This document shows positions 1-9,133 of a DNA stretch of 64,000 nt, one piece after another (the stretch's first letter is position 1; every line of letters starts with the position of its first letter). Made by a program: the position numbers and the translations under genes. Source of the stretch: Alphaproteobacteria bacterium (GTDB lineage: Bacteria; Pseudomonadota; Alphaproteobacteria; Rs-D84); assembly GCA_017505705.1 (NCBI GenBank), contig JAFVOS010000003.1, positions 1 through 64,000 of the forward strand, given 5' to 3'. The notes beneath the pieces were generated by a model, which searched no databases, had not been told where the DNA came from, and saw only the letters and a list, made by a program, of their open reading frames with translations.

Positions 1-1812
1 AGAGGATATTATCGCACTGCTATCTTTTACATCGCCATTCTTAGCACGAATTTCCGTTAAGTATTCTCTTATGCCGATTTCTCCTGGTTGTAAACGTTCG
101 TCCTCGTCCTGGGTCACACTCGCACTGCCCATCTTTATGCTGCCAAACGATATCATCCCGGTCACGCGATATACGTCACCAGATTTTTGGGATACCAAGC
201 TGCCAGTACCGATAACTTCGTCTGCTGCGAACACGTTACAGTCGGTTGTCGAACCACAGATTTCCGCCATCTTGTTATCAACAATTTCTTGGCAATTATC
301 CAATGCACTGTTATCAATGTTCAAATATAATCCCATCAACATAGAATCCAAATCATCCATCGAGAATTTTGGATTATTTGCTTTACATACTACCAAACTG
401 TCAATTGGGCAAATATCATGGATATATTCATAATCCATACCAATACAATTTTCAAAGTTTTCACCGCAACGTGTTTCCGCAGTAAAGCATTCCTTGACTT
501 CCTGGGTACATGCGTCAACACGCATTGCTGCTAATTTATCAACAACATATCCCCAAATTAACGGTTCCATACGTTCACATGGGTCAATTTCAACCTTACA
601 GAAACTGCGGGCCATATCCGGACGTGACAAACACGCATCCATCGTATCAACCCCCTTACCCACAATATCATCCTTACACGCTTTCTGGATACATGTAGAA
701 ATGTTGGTCAAGCATGACTGACGCATTCTAGATTCTGCATTTGTTTCTGCCACCCTGATGGTTGGGGCCGCTTCACGCAGGAACGCCGGCCAGACATTAT
801 CACGAACCGCCACACAGTTATCCAACACACGTTCACAAATTATGCGCTTTGAATCCAAGATTTCCATTGTTGATGCTGTAATATCATATGTATTAATGGT
901 TTCAACCTTGGTCCCTGCAACACTTTTTGTTTTTTCATTTTGCATGTTTTCAGATGCAATCGTTGAAACACAGTTTTCCCAGTTTTCACCACATGCATCA
1001 TCGGTACGCATACATTTCTTGAATTCAACCATACACGTACCCAGATCGTACTTGTTTGCACTGTCAAAGCTTTCCTTCAACGCTGCACGCACCGCTGATT
1101 CAGCCGCAGTCATTGCCTTATCCGCCTCTAAATCTTTTGCAGCAATTGTATTTTCAAACGCTTTGCAATCTGAAACAATTTGACGCGAATACATTTGGCG
1201 CAACAATGTCAAATCAGCCTCGCACGATTCTGGCACCTGCTCTATACACAATTCTTCGGCTGCAGAAAACAATTCATCACCAACCAATTCAGATAAATCA
1301 ACTAAATCATCGCCTTCATCATCGCCATACCAATCGTTTTCGAACATTGCCAACAATTCTTTACGCTTTTTTTCCTTGTCATTCTGCTTTTGTTCTTCCA
1401 AGTCCGCAATCGTTCCATCTTCGTTATATTCACGCTTACCTGTAAAGATAATATCTGCATCTGCACCGGCCTGAACCCTTTCTACTTCTTCTGTTGCGAT
1501 ACGTTCAGCTTCTATCATCTTTTCCTGAACTTTGGCAAACTTTTCTTCATATTCAATGGACAAATCGCTGCACGCACAGCTGCCCCCATTTGATGTATCA
1601 GAAATACAGAACTGGTCCATACAGCCATAGAACGCCTCATAGCATTCTTGATCATACAAATTTGACGCTGTCACCTTGGCACGCACAGACGTTCCTTTTT
1701 GTATTGTCGACTGCTTAGAAGTCGAAGACTTTTTCGAAGCGGCCGCTGCATCACCTGAATACAAAACCAAGACCGACGCTAAAACACCACATAATGTAAA
1801 GATTTTTTTCAT
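1..1812 (-). CDS. Large cysteine-rich exported protein, CMD-motif family (partial)
   Basis: This open frame runs off the left edge; 604 codons are visible from the ATG at 1812. A signal peptide (MKKIFTLCGV... to about residue 25) and a short Ser/Thr/Lys linker precede a cysteine module with Cys57, 64, 69, 79 and 81, spaced C-x6-CMD-x-FC-x9-C-x-CS. Further cysteine pairs, such as CGENWENC and CGENFENC, recur through the visible part. The protein is most like the 41.6-44.6 kb protein and also resembles its two neighbours here. An AGAGAGAGAAC purine tract precedes the start. Only 23 bp separate it from the upstream gene, so the two are probably co-transcribed. Location is predicted as periplasm or cell surface. 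The family is not recognised and no function is claimed. Confidence 0.85.
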   Translation of the reverse strand, partial: MKKIFTLCGVLASVLVLYSGDAAAASKKSSTSKQSTIQKGTSVRAKVTASNLYDQECYEAFYGCMDQFCISDTSNGGSCACSDLSIEYEEKFAKVQEKMIEAERIATEEVERVQAGADADIIFTGKREYNEDGTIADLEEQKQNDKEKKRKELLAMFENDWYGDDEGDDLVDLSELVGDELFSAAEELCIEQVPESCEADLTLLRQMYSRQIVSDCKAFENTIAAKDLEADKAMTAAESAVRAALKESFDSANKYDLGTCMVEFKKCMRTDDACGENWENCVSTIASENMQNEKTKSVAGTKVETINTYDITASTMEILDSKRIICERVLDNCVAVRDNVWPAFLREAAPTIRVAETNAESRMRQSCLTNISTCIQKACKDDIVGKGVDTMDACLSRPDMARSFCKVEIDPCERMEPLIWGYVVDKLAAMRVDACTQEVKECFTAETRCGENFENCIGMDYEYIHDICPIDSLVVCKANNPKFSMDDLDSMLMGLYLNIDNSALDNCQEIVDNKMAEICGSTTDCNVFAADEVIGTGSLVSQKSGDVYRVTGMISFGSIKMGSASVTQDEDERLQPGEIGIREYLTEIRAKNGDVKDSSAIISS

Positions 1813-1835
1813 GTTCTCTCTCTTTATTTTATGTC

Positions 1836-4010
1836 TTACATATTAATATCTTCGCACGATTCAATTTCTTGGCAGAAATCTTGCTTGCCACCAGACAATG
1901 CGCCACCGATACCGGCACCAACGGCACCAACGATACCACCAATTGCAGTTCCCCATCCGGCACTGACCATCGTTCCAGCCGCCGCACCCGCAGACAATCC
2001 ACCAGCCGCTGCCTTTAATGCAGATGTTGCTTTGGATTCGCCACCTGTTTCGCAAACCTGTTGCATACGGCAAACATGGCAATTACGCAAATCTGGTTCA
2101 AACGTCACACTGCGGATATAGCTATAATTCTTATCAGACTTATCTGGTGTTTCAACCTTATATGTCTTATAGCAATTTGCCTCTGCTTCTTCTAAATCCT
2201 GTTGACGTGACAATTCAGCAATTTTGTTTTCCAACGCACGCAAAGCACGATTTTCAGCACCAATTCGTGCAATCATCTTGGCCGATGTAAACACAGTATC
2301 ACCCAATTTCTTCTGTCCCTTTGGCTTTTCACTGTCCATACATGCCGCAACCGTTGTATCTTGTTGGAACTGGGCAAAGAATTCATCAACAGCCGCCACT
2401 GAATTTGCTTGAACCTGGGCACGCAGTTTTGCAATACCATCTTCTTCATCCGGCAATTCAGTCAGCCCTTCTACCGTCGCATCCGCTGGCAAACACGCCA
2501 TATCTGTTCCACAGACCTTGCCCAATTGTTCACCAAAATAGTTCACACACCCCTGCATCAACTGGTAATCCATCTGCAACAACACAGCCTGAACTATGAT
2601 ATCAAATTGGCTCTCATTCTTACATGATGGGAACATATTTTTCGGGCACAGCGCAACTATATCAGATGTCTTTTTGCCAACACATTCAGGGGCGGTAAAG
2701 TTTTCACCACACTTATCCCGCAGACACGCATCAACGTCATTCTGACAGAATTGTGTACGCAAATAGAACAATTTGTCATTAACAACAGATTTCAACCCTG
2801 GGATAATTGCATCACATTCGTTAATAATCGGGCACACACCCGCGGCAACATTAACATCTGAAAGACACGCCGAATTAGTCGCCGTTGAACATCCGTCTTC
2901 CAAACACACCTGAATTTGCGCCAAACATGTCTGACGACGATATTTATCTGCGTACTTTGCCGCATCAACCAAAATTGCTTCTGATTCCGCTTTCCAGTCT
3001 TTTAACACATAATCACGTACAGCCATACATTGGTCCAGAACATTTTCACACGCACTGGCACGACGTCCCAACAGGTCTGCATCTAAACAGTTTTCAAAAT
3101 TAGATCCACAACCACCTTTGTCTGCAATACATGCACGATATGCCAACAAACATTCACCCTGGTTATACTTGTTTGTTGTATCCAGCATTTCCAAGCGGGC
3201 TTTTCGCACAGCCGCCTCAGCGGTACGTTTATTTGCCTGGGCATTTAATTTCTGTTCATTCAAATATGAATTAAACGCCTTGCAGTCTGCAGTAATCTGG
3301 CGTTCATACAACAATTCTTCCATTTCTGCCTTGGCACCACACGCTTCTAATTCTGCTGCACACTGTTCGGCTGCCATATCATACAACGCATCACCAATTT
3401 CTAAATCCTCGTCCAGTTCACCTTCTTCGTCATCACCAACACCACTGTTTGCCCATGCAGCAAAATCAAAACCAGAAAAAGCAGACTTTTTCTTAGCGGT
3501 TTCACTTTCACCAAACACCAATCGTGCTTTGGCCCCCAGCTGTTCACGCTCTACCCCTTCGGTATACAGCTTGTCCGCTTCCAGCTGAATATTTTGAATC
3601 TCTTGAATCAGACTTTTTGATTTTTCTATATTAGAAGAACACGCACAACGTTCGCCCTCAGATTCATCCAACAAACAGAACAAATCCATACATTCACGAT
3701 ACGCATCACGACAATTACCATTTACCACAGGTGTGCCATTACCACCTTCATCACCCGAATCGTCATCTGGGGTTGACTCTGTCTTATCTTCAAAATCTTC
3801 TGTCACAGAATCCTTAACATCTTCATTGTCTGCGGCTGGCAGCTTAACCGTCGACGAAACACCACTGCCCGCATAAGCCGTCAATGTTGGCATACGTGCC
3901 GCCGCATTAGATGCACGTCGCACCCCCGCCCGAGATTCATCACCACGTGACGCCGCCACAGATAATCCAGGCATCATACACAATAAAACAGCAAGAATTC
4001 TTAATTTCAT
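1836..4010 (-). CDS. Large cysteine-rich exported protein with C-terminal glycine zipper, CMD-motif family
   Basis: This is a 724-residue exported protein. The start at 4010 is chosen over an in-frame ATG at 4034: AGGATGG lies just upstream of 4010, and the promoter at 4038-4066 would begin RNA at about 4031, after the upstream ATG. A signal peptide (MKLRILAVLLCMMPGLSVAA) is followed by an acidic linker (residues 58-90) and the family module with Cys100, 107, 112, 122 and 124. A central helical region holds paired cysteines (CGSNFENC, CGENFTAPEC). Near the C-terminus a Gly/Ala-rich segment (AAAGGLSAGAAAG... to IGGALSGG) looks like a glycine-zipper membrane insert, followed by a short tail with two cysteines. 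It probably forms an operon with the next gene. Function unknown. Confidence 0.88.
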   Translation of the reverse strand: MKLRILAVLLCMMPGLSVAASRGDESRAGVRRASNAAARMPTLTAYAGSGVSSTVKLPAADNEDVKDSVTEDFEDKTESTPDDDSGDEGGNGTPVVNGNCRDAYRECMDLFCLLDESEGERCACSSNIEKSKSLIQEIQNIQLEADKLYTEGVEREQLGAKARLVFGESETAKKKSAFSGFDFAAWANSGVGDDEEGELDEDLEIGDALYDMAAEQCAAELEACGAKAEMEELLYERQITADCKAFNSYLNEQKLNAQANKRTAEAAVRKARLEMLDTTNKYNQGECLLAYRACIADKGGCGSNFENCLDADLLGRRASACENVLDQCMAVRDYVLKDWKAESEAILVDAAKYADKYRRQTCLAQIQVCLEDGCSTATNSACLSDVNVAAGVCPIINECDAIIPGLKSVVNDKLFYLRTQFCQNDVDACLRDKCGENFTAPECVGKKTSDIVALCPKNMFPSCKNESQFDIIVQAVLLQMDYQLMQGCVNYFGEQLGKVCGTDMACLPADATVEGLTELPDEEDGIAKLRAQVQANSVAAVDEFFAQFQQDTTVAACMDSEKPKGQKKLGDTVFTSAKMIARIGAENRALRALENKIAELSRQQDLEEAEANCYKTYKVETPDKSDKNYSYIRSVTFEPDLRNCHVCRMQQVCETGGESKATSALKAAAGGLSAGAAAGTMVSAGWGTAIGGIVGAVGAGIGGALSGGKQDFCQEIESCEDINM

Positions 4011-4037
4011 GACAATCCATCCTACAATTTTCATTTA

Positions 4038-4066
4038 ATTCTATCAAAATATCACAATCTGCACAA
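4038..4066 (-). promoter_or_regulatory. Promoter of the CMD-family operon
   Basis: On the minus strand, -35 TTGTGC (4061-4066) and extended -10 TGA-TAGAAT (4038-4043) are 17 bp apart. The predicted start, near 4031, supports the 4010 start codon of the downstream gene. Confidence 0.55.
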
Positions 4067-4081
4067 GAAAATAAAAAATTC

Positions 4082-4110
4082 TTGCATTTTTTTCGTCAAC
4101 ACAATATCAT
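4082..4110 (+). promoter_or_regulatory. infA promoter
   Basis: -35 TTGCAT (4082-4087) and -10 TATCAT (4105-4110) with a 17-bp spacer. It diverges from the minus-strand promoter at 4038-4066 and gives a leader of about 20 nt containing AAGGA. Confidence 0.55.
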
Positions 4111-4137
4111 TAGCCCGAAATTTAACAAGGATTACAA

Positions 4138-4383
4138 ATGGCAAAAGACGACGTAATTGTTTTTAGTGGCACAGTCGAAGACAAATTACCAAACACCATG
4201 TTTCGTGTAAAACTGGAAAACGGCCACGAAATTTTGGCAACTGTATGTGGCAAAATGCGCAAGGCACGCATCTGGGTAAACGTTGGCGAACGTGTACGGG
4301 TTGAAATGACGCCATACGATTTGGACAAGGGCCGAATAACATTCGTTGAACGTAACCGCCCATCCACAGAACAAAATTCATAA
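4138..4383 (+). CDS. infA: Translation initiation factor IF-1
   Basis: This is an 81-residue single OB-fold protein that binds the 30S A-site region during initiation. It carries the family start (MAKDDVI.FSGTVED.LPN.MF.V.LENGH) and the [15 protein letters not shown] core. AAGGA lies 7 nt before the ATG. Its length is slightly above the usual 72 residues because of a short tail (RPSTEQNS). It stands alone between two large exported-protein genes, far from secY-rpsM, with its own promoter and terminator. Confidence 0.97.
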   Translation: MAKDDVIVFSGTVEDKLPNTMFRVKLENGHEILATVCGKMRKARIWVNVGERVRVEMTPYDLDKGRITFVERNRPSTEQNS

Positions 4384-4411
4384 TCCCCACCCCAGGTGGG
4401 ATTTTTTATTA
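4384..4411 (+). terminator. infA terminator
   Basis: CCCACC/GGTGGG stem with a three-base loop followed by ATTTTTTATT, directly after the infA stop codon. Confidence 0.8.
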
Positions 4412-4456
4412 GTATTTTTTGTAAATATTTGTTATCATATACACATATTTACAAGG

Positions 4457-7009
4457 ATGAAAAAGTTAATACTGTTTATCACAGCATGTTTTTTGTGCAT
4501 CAGCGGCGCTGATGCGGCTGTTCGTGACACCAACACAATAAACAGAAATACCAAAAGTCAACCATCGAACACTACTACTTCTCGCAATTCCAACAACTCT
4601 TCAAACCGAACAAATGCAAAAATAATCAGTCGCTCAACCACCCAGCGAACAGATACTCAAAATGTCACATCACGCACCACTGCGACAAAGGCAAATCAGC
4701 GTTCTGCCACAACTGTGCGCAGTGCAACAACACGCCCGACAATAAAAAGCCAGCAAACATCCAGATCTGTGGCCCGCTCTGGCAACACAATATCACGCAC
4801 AGCAACACCCGTATCACGCACAACACGTGCTGCAACGGTTGTCCCAGGCATGGAATCCAACACATTTGGCATTGGGTACAACACATGTCGTGATGCTTAT
4901 TTTACATGCATGGATCAATTCTGTGCGACCCAAAACGAAACATACAGACGTTGTTCTTGTTCGTCCAGGTTAAATGAAATTAAGCAACGTGAAAACTTAC
5001 TATCACAAACCGCCAATCAGTTACAAGACTTCCAAGATTTTAACCTTAGCGTAATCGACAAGAACAGTGCCGAAGTCACAGCCATGATATCCGCCAGCAG
5101 TGGCGAAGCCCTGGCATCAAAAAGCAAAGACAAATCTGAATCGGCCCAACAATTAACCAATATCTCGAATGTGTTAAGCAAAACCAAATCCCAGGCCCTA
5201 TCAACCGCTGGAACCCTGGATGCTGGCGGCGACATAAAGCAAATCTGGTCAACAACCGATTTAGCAGACGGTGCTAACATATCCAACCTGACAGGCGAAG
5301 CACTTTATAATGCCGTTCATTCTCAATGCGTTGCATTGATATCCCAGTCCTGCTCGTCCAACGCCACACTAAACATGGTTGTATCTGCGTACGGCATGTA
5401 CATTGAAAACGATTGTACCGCACTGGCAAATAACCTGGACAGCAAAATCAATGCCGCCAAGGGCAGCGTTCGTGATACAGAACGAGAAATGCACAATGCC
5501 CGCCTGGATAACTATAACGCCCATAATTCCACATATATAAACGAATGCGTTGCAAATGTACGCAAAGACTTGACCGCCCAGAATGCATGTGGTCCAAATT
5601 TTATACACTGTCTTGACGTGTCTGGACGTTATCTGAACCGCAACACAGGCCAGCCTATTTATTCACCACAATTTTATCAACTGGATGGTCAAATATCATT
5701 ATCTGGCGACGTATTATCAAACCAAACCAATCGTTTAATTATCGCTGAACTTAACCGCATGCGCGTTTTTGCAGCGGGCAGCCTGGACAAATGTCGCGAT
5801 TTATCCGAACAGGTATGGGAAGAATTTCTGCGCCAATCAGTGGCAGAAATATACCAAGAACAACAGGCACGCATCCGCCAGGTAAAAAATGAATGCCTGG
5901 ATGTTGTAAACACATGTTATGACGAACAAAACCAATCGTTAAAAGACTTTAGTAATATCAAAGAACAATTATTACTGGGGCAACGCCTGGAATTATCTGA
6001 AGAATTGTGCCAAGAAAAATTAGACGCATGCTCAAATCTGTACGGTGGCGGTGCAGATGGATTAAAAGAATTATTAATTGCGATGCATGAAATTACAGAC
6101 GCAAAAATCGCACAAAATTGCAAAGTCGCTCTGGAAGGATTCACACGCGACATGTGTTCTACCCCCAGCAATGATACACTGCACACATATCCATATGCAT
6201 GTCGTGTATATGCACCGGGTGAACAAAAATATGCCCAAAACGCAGAATGCAACCAACAAATTTGGGACAAATATAATTCTGGGAATCAGATGTACATCCC
6301 ATCTGCAAGCGACGATACATTTGCAGACCAAGAAACAATTATATTGGAAAACATGCCAAAAGATTACACATGCGCCGCAAAAGACATATGTTATGTTTCA
6401 TGCCAACCAAACTATTATTTAGCCGATGAAAATGGAAATGAAGCATGTGACGGCAAAGGTGCAACAGACTGCCCAGTATGCAAACCCTGCCCTGCCGATG
6501 CAACCGGCGGCTGTCCAGGCGGAACATATTGTCCAAGTTATCCAAGCGCTGATCAAAACCAGGATTTAATCGAAAATATGGATGATTTGCTGAACACTTG
6601 TGGCGAATACGCCGGCAGTATGTACCAACGATTGGTTCGATACGCCCTGCAAACATGCGTACGTCCATCAGACGCAAACAATCCTGAATACACAATATCT
6701 ATCGATGTATTACAAGACGTCAACGTTGTCATGGACCAATTACGCATAGACATGGGCAAAAACCTGGCCGAAGAATGTGACCGTCTGGGTGGTTTATGGA
6801 TCGATTCTGCATGGATTGACACAGTCAACATTAAATGCAGTACCACCGATGACGGCCAGGAAACCTGCGAAGAAGTCAGTGGTATGGATGGAAAACACGA
6901 TGTCACCGGTGACGAAGCATATAAACCATTCTATGATGAAACTGGCGCAAACACCCAATGGGGTTATTGCAGCAAAATAACAACAGAAACCACAGAAACA
7001 GAACAATAA
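4457..7009 (+). CDS. Large cysteine-rich exported protein, CMD-motif family
   Basis: This is an 850-residue protein from the ATG at 4457. The frame is open further upstream, but a signal peptide (MKKLILFITACFLCISGADAA) begins here. AAGG abuts the ATG with almost no spacing, so initiation may depend on a very short leader. A Ser/Thr/Asn/Arg-rich linker of about 110 residues separates the signal peptide from the module with Cys144, 151, 156, 166 and 168. The middle is helical with scattered cysteine pairs. The distal part is dense in cysteine (around CPVCKPCPADATGGCPGGTYC) and looks like an EGF/TNFR-type disulfide region. It lies opposite its paralogues at 1-4010 and forms a unit with the next gene. 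No known function. Confidence 0.88.
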   Translation: MKKLILFITACFLCISGADAAVRDTNTINRNTKSQPSNTTTSRNSNNSSNRTNAKIISRSTTQRTDTQNVTSRTTATKANQRSATTVRSATTRPTIKSQQTSRSVARSGNTISRTATPVSRTTRAATVVPGMESNTFGIGYNTCRDAYFTCMDQFCATQNETYRRCSCSSRLNEIKQRENLLSQTANQLQDFQDFNLSVIDKNSAEVTAMISASSGEALASKSKDKSESAQQLTNISNVLSKTKSQALSTAGTLDAGGDIKQIWSTTDLADGANISNLTGEALYNAVHSQCVALISQSCSSNATLNMVVSAYGMYIENDCTALANNLDSKINAAKGSVRDTEREMHNARLDNYNAHNSTYINECVANVRKDLTAQNACGPNFIHCLDVSGRYLNRNTGQPIYSPQFYQLDGQISLSGDVLSNQTNRLIIAELNRMRVFAAGSLDKCRDLSEQVWEEFLRQSVAEIYQEQQARIRQVKNECLDVVNTCYDEQNQSLKDFSNIKEQLLLGQRLELSEELCQEKLDACSNLYGGGADGLKELLIAMHEITDAKIAQNCKVALEGFTRDMCSTPSNDTLHTYPYACRVYAPGEQKYAQNAECNQQIWDKYNSGNQMYIPSASDDTFADQETIILENMPKDYTCAAKDICYVSCQPNYYLADENGNEACDGKGATDCPVCKPCPADATGGCPGGTYCPSYPSADQNQDLIENMDDLLNTCGEYAGSMYQRLVRYALQTCVRPSDANNPEYTISIDVLQDVNVVMDQLRIDMGKNLAEECDRLGGLWIDSAWIDTVNIKCSTTDDGQETCEEVSGMDGKHDVTGDEAYKPFYDETGANTQWGYCSKITTETTETEQ

Positions 7010-7029
7010 TTAACACAGGGCGTACAAAT

Positions 7030-7725
7030 ATGAAAAAAACACTTATACTATCTTCATTATTAATTTTAACTGTACTGCCTGGTCACAGTGCCATAAAATG
7101 GTGGGAACAGGATACAATTTGCAGACTGGATCCATCAAATTGTTATACCGCTATGGGAATGGGGTTTGAACCAGAATACTGGGACCAAACATCTGAATGC
7201 TGGGGGCAAAAAATAATATGTGCTGCCGCCCAAACCCCTGCGTCATCAGAAAATAAAGCAATGACCAAAAAGGATATAACCGCACGCAAAAACATTAGTA
7301 ATGATTACGACATAACCGCTTTAAACGGCGACTGCTTTGGTGTGCGCAAAACATCATCAAACGGTTCAATGGCAACATACAACGGCAAATCAGTCAAGGT
7401 TTTCTGCAAAAATATCTTGGAAAACATTTTTCAAAATGACGAAATAGAATCCTTGACAAATGGCAGCATTTTATTGCGCAACACCGAACCCACATGTCAA
7501 GAATTAGCAGCACAAGAATACATAAATGTAAAAGACAAAAATTGTTATGGTAAAAAATACAGTCAATCAACCTACTATATTGATTGCGAAACAAGCGATT
7601 CCCCACGTCTGATAATACACAATAACGCAGATTATACCGCCCCCCAGGGCGATGCCCCAAAAACAATCGCAGATGCAGAAAGAATATTTAACACAATGTA
7701 CGACACAGCAAAATCGCTGCGATAA
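7030..7725 (+). CDS. Small exported cysteine-containing protein, function unknown
   Basis: This is a 231-residue protein starting at 7030; the frame is open upstream, but AGGG sits 10 nt before this ATG and a signal peptide (MKKTLILSSLLILTVLPGHSA) follows. The mature part starts IKWWEQDTICRLDP and has about ten cysteines but no CMD module. It lies 20 bp after the large CMD-family gene and before a shared terminator, so it is probably co-expressed and may be a partner. I recognise no family. Confidence 0.75.
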   Translation: MKKTLILSSLLILTVLPGHSAIKWWEQDTICRLDPSNCYTAMGMGFEPEYWDQTSECWGQKIICAAAQTPASSENKAMTKKDITARKNISNDYDITALNGDCFGVRKTSSNGSMATYNGKSVKVFCKNILENIFQNDEIESLTNGSILLRNTEPTCQELAAQEYINVKDKNCYGKKYSQSTYYIDCETSDSPRLIIHNNADYTAPQGDAPKTIADAERIFNTMYDTAKSLR

Positions 7726-7732
7726 AATTAAA

Positions 7733-7769
7733 AAAAAAAATCCCGCAACTGCGGGATTTTTTTTTAAAC
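7733..7769. terminator. Bidirectional terminator between convergent genes
   Basis: ATCCCGC AACT GCGGGAT hairpin flanked by A-runs on the left and T-runs on the right. It serves the 7030 gene and, in reverse, rplI. Confidence 0.85.
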
Positions 7770-7779
7770 AACCAGAAAA

Positions 7780-8364
7780 TTATTCTGCATCTGCTGCAGA
7801 TTCAACAGGAACTTCTTCTGTTTTTTCTTCTGCAACAACTTCGGCTTCTTCAACTTCTTCTACCTTTTTGGTACCGAATGTCAAAGTTTTACCGGCAACC
7901 AATGCGTTAATTTCATCCTGGGTCTGGGCTACATAAATCTTTACAGGAACAATAACGTCCGCATGCAATGCGATTTTTGTATCAAATGCACCAACAGACT
8001 TAATTGGCGCACCCAACATAACCTGTGCAGATTCAACAGATACACCGGCCACTTCTTTCAACATACGTGCGATATCACGTGTTGAAACAGAACCATACAA
8101 TTGACCTGTATCACCAGCCTGACGAATCATATGCAGCTTTGCATTCTTAACAGCATCTACATTTGCTTCTGCAGCCTTCTTTGCAGATTCCTGACGTGCT
8201 GTCAATTCTGCTTTCTTTGCTTCAAACAAAGCAACATTTTCACGTGTAAAGCGCATTGCTTTGCCATTTGGCAACAGATAATTACGTGCAAAACCAGTTT
8301 TTACTTCAACTGTATCGCCGATATTACCCAGTTTACTAATTTTTTCTGTCAAAATAACTTTCAT
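7780..8364 (-). CDS. rplI: 50S ribosomal protein L9
   Basis: This is a 194-residue protein with the N-terminal L9 signature (MKVILTE.I.KLG..GD.VEVK.GFARNYLLP) and the C-terminal 23S-binding domain. Beyond the usual end, it carries an acidic tail of about 30 residues rich in Glu, Val and Ala (VEEVEEAEVVAEEKTEE...), a common alphaproteobacterial extension. It is the last gene of rpsF-rpsR-rplI, 31 bp after rpsR. Confidence 0.96.
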   Translation of the reverse strand: MKVILTEKISKLGNIGDTVEVKTGFARNYLLPNGKAMRFTRENVALFEAKKAELTARQESAKKAAEANVDAVKNAKLHMIRQAGDTGQLYGSVSTRDIARMLKEVAGVSVESAQVMLGAPIKSVGAFDTKIALHADVIVPVKIYVAQTQDEINALVAGKTLTFGTKKVEEVEEAEVVAEEKTEEVPVESAADAE

Positions 8365-8395
8365 AATCTGTCCTTATTGTTTTATAAGTTAGGGA

Positions 8396-8623
8396 TTAAC
8401 CCAAATTGTTACGAACGAACGGCATCAAACCCAAATGACGTGCACGTTTAATAGCTGTTGCCAATGCACGTTGATCTTTCTGTGACACACCACTGATACG
8501 AGATGGTACAATCTTACCACGTTCTGTGATATAGTGAGACAATGTTTTGATGTCTTTGTAATCAATAACCTTACCCTTTAATGGGTTAGATTTTTTACGA
8601 TAAATTGCTGCACGAACTGCCAT
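8396..8623 (-). CDS. rpsR: 30S ribosomal protein S18
   Basis: This is a 75-residue protein ending in the conserved R.SG...K.QR.L..AIKRAR.LGL.PF core. Its ATG overlaps the rpsF stop codon as TAATG, so translation is probably coupled and keeps S6 and S18, which bind as a heterodimer, in balance. Confidence 0.96.
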   Translation of the reverse strand: MAVRAAIYRKKSNPLKGKVIDYKDIKTLSHYITERGKIVPSRISGVSQKDQRALATAIKRARHLGLMPFVRNNLG

Positions 8624-8961
8624 TATTCTGCCTCCTCTGTATTTTTCTTCATCATAATAGAAGGTGTTGAAGCCAATTCGTCAACACGTACGTTCAAGAA
8701 ACGGATAACGTCTTCATCAATGCGTGAGCGACGTTCCAATTCTGTAATTTTTGAACCATCCAATTCGATATTCAGCATGACATAGTGTGCCTTGCGGTTT
8801 TTACGAATGATATAGGCCAAGTTCTTCAATCCCCAGAATTCTGTGGATTTAACATCACCGCCCAATTCTTTGATGATTTCTGTAAATTTAGCCGCTTTTT
8901 CTTTAACCTGCGACTCGGTCAAGTCCTGGCGAAAAACCAAGACGCTTTCATAGTAAGCCAT
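8623..8961 (-). CDS. rpsF: 30S ribosomal protein S6
   Basis: This is a 112-residue protein with the MAYYE.V.V.RQDL..SQV start and the [15 protein letters not shown].... core of S6. It is the first gene of the rpsF-rpsR-rplI unit. TAGGAAAATAAA precedes the ATG. The leader contains a possible autoregulatory hairpin, described separately. Confidence 0.96.
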   Translation of the reverse strand: MAYYESVLVFRQDLTESQVKEKAAKFTEIIKELGGDVKSTEFWGLKNLAYIIRKNRKAHYVMLNIELDGSKITELERRSRIDEDVIRFLNVRVDELASTPSIMMKKNTEEAE

Positions 8962-8965
8962 TTTA

Positions 8966-9010
8966 TTTTCCTATGGTTTAATCAGCCGGCAACCCCATTG
9001 TCACCAGCAG
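8966..9010 (-). promoter_or_regulatory. Possible S6:S18-binding leader hairpin of rpsF
   Basis: In the rpsF leader the minus strand reads ATGGGGTT-GCCGGCTGATTA-AACCAT. This forms an ATGG..GTT/AACCAT stem whose loop contains a CCG triplet. The known rpsF autoregulatory motif presents CCG in a small structured leader. The match here is by eye and weak, because only one copy is available and the stem has a bulge. Confidence 0.3.
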
Positions 9011-9021
9011 GAACAGACACA

Positions 9022-9049
9022 ATTATGAACAAAAAAACACAAAAATCAA
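9022..9049 (-). promoter_or_regulatory. Promoter of rpsF-rpsR-rplI
   Basis: Minus strand -35 TTGATT (9044-9049), 16-bp spacer, -10 CATAAT (9022-9027). It leaves a leader of about 55 nt before rpsF. Confidence 0.4.
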
Positions 9050-9073
9050 GCAATTTTTACACCTAAAACATAC

Positions 9074-9102
9074 TTGTCCAAAGCCGTTAAATATGATAAA
9101 AT
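9074..9102 (+). promoter_or_regulatory. Promoter of the 9134 gene
   Basis: -35 TTGTCC (9074-9079), 17-bp spacer, extended -10 TGA-TAAAAT (9097-9102). The predicted start lies about 25 nt before the ATG at 9134. Confidence 0.45.
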
Positions 9103-9133
9103 TACATAGATTATGAACATAAGATAAAATATC

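Noticed and set aside
7780-8364. L9 with a fused extra domain
   Set aside because: The extra C-terminal part is only a short acidic low-complexity tail.
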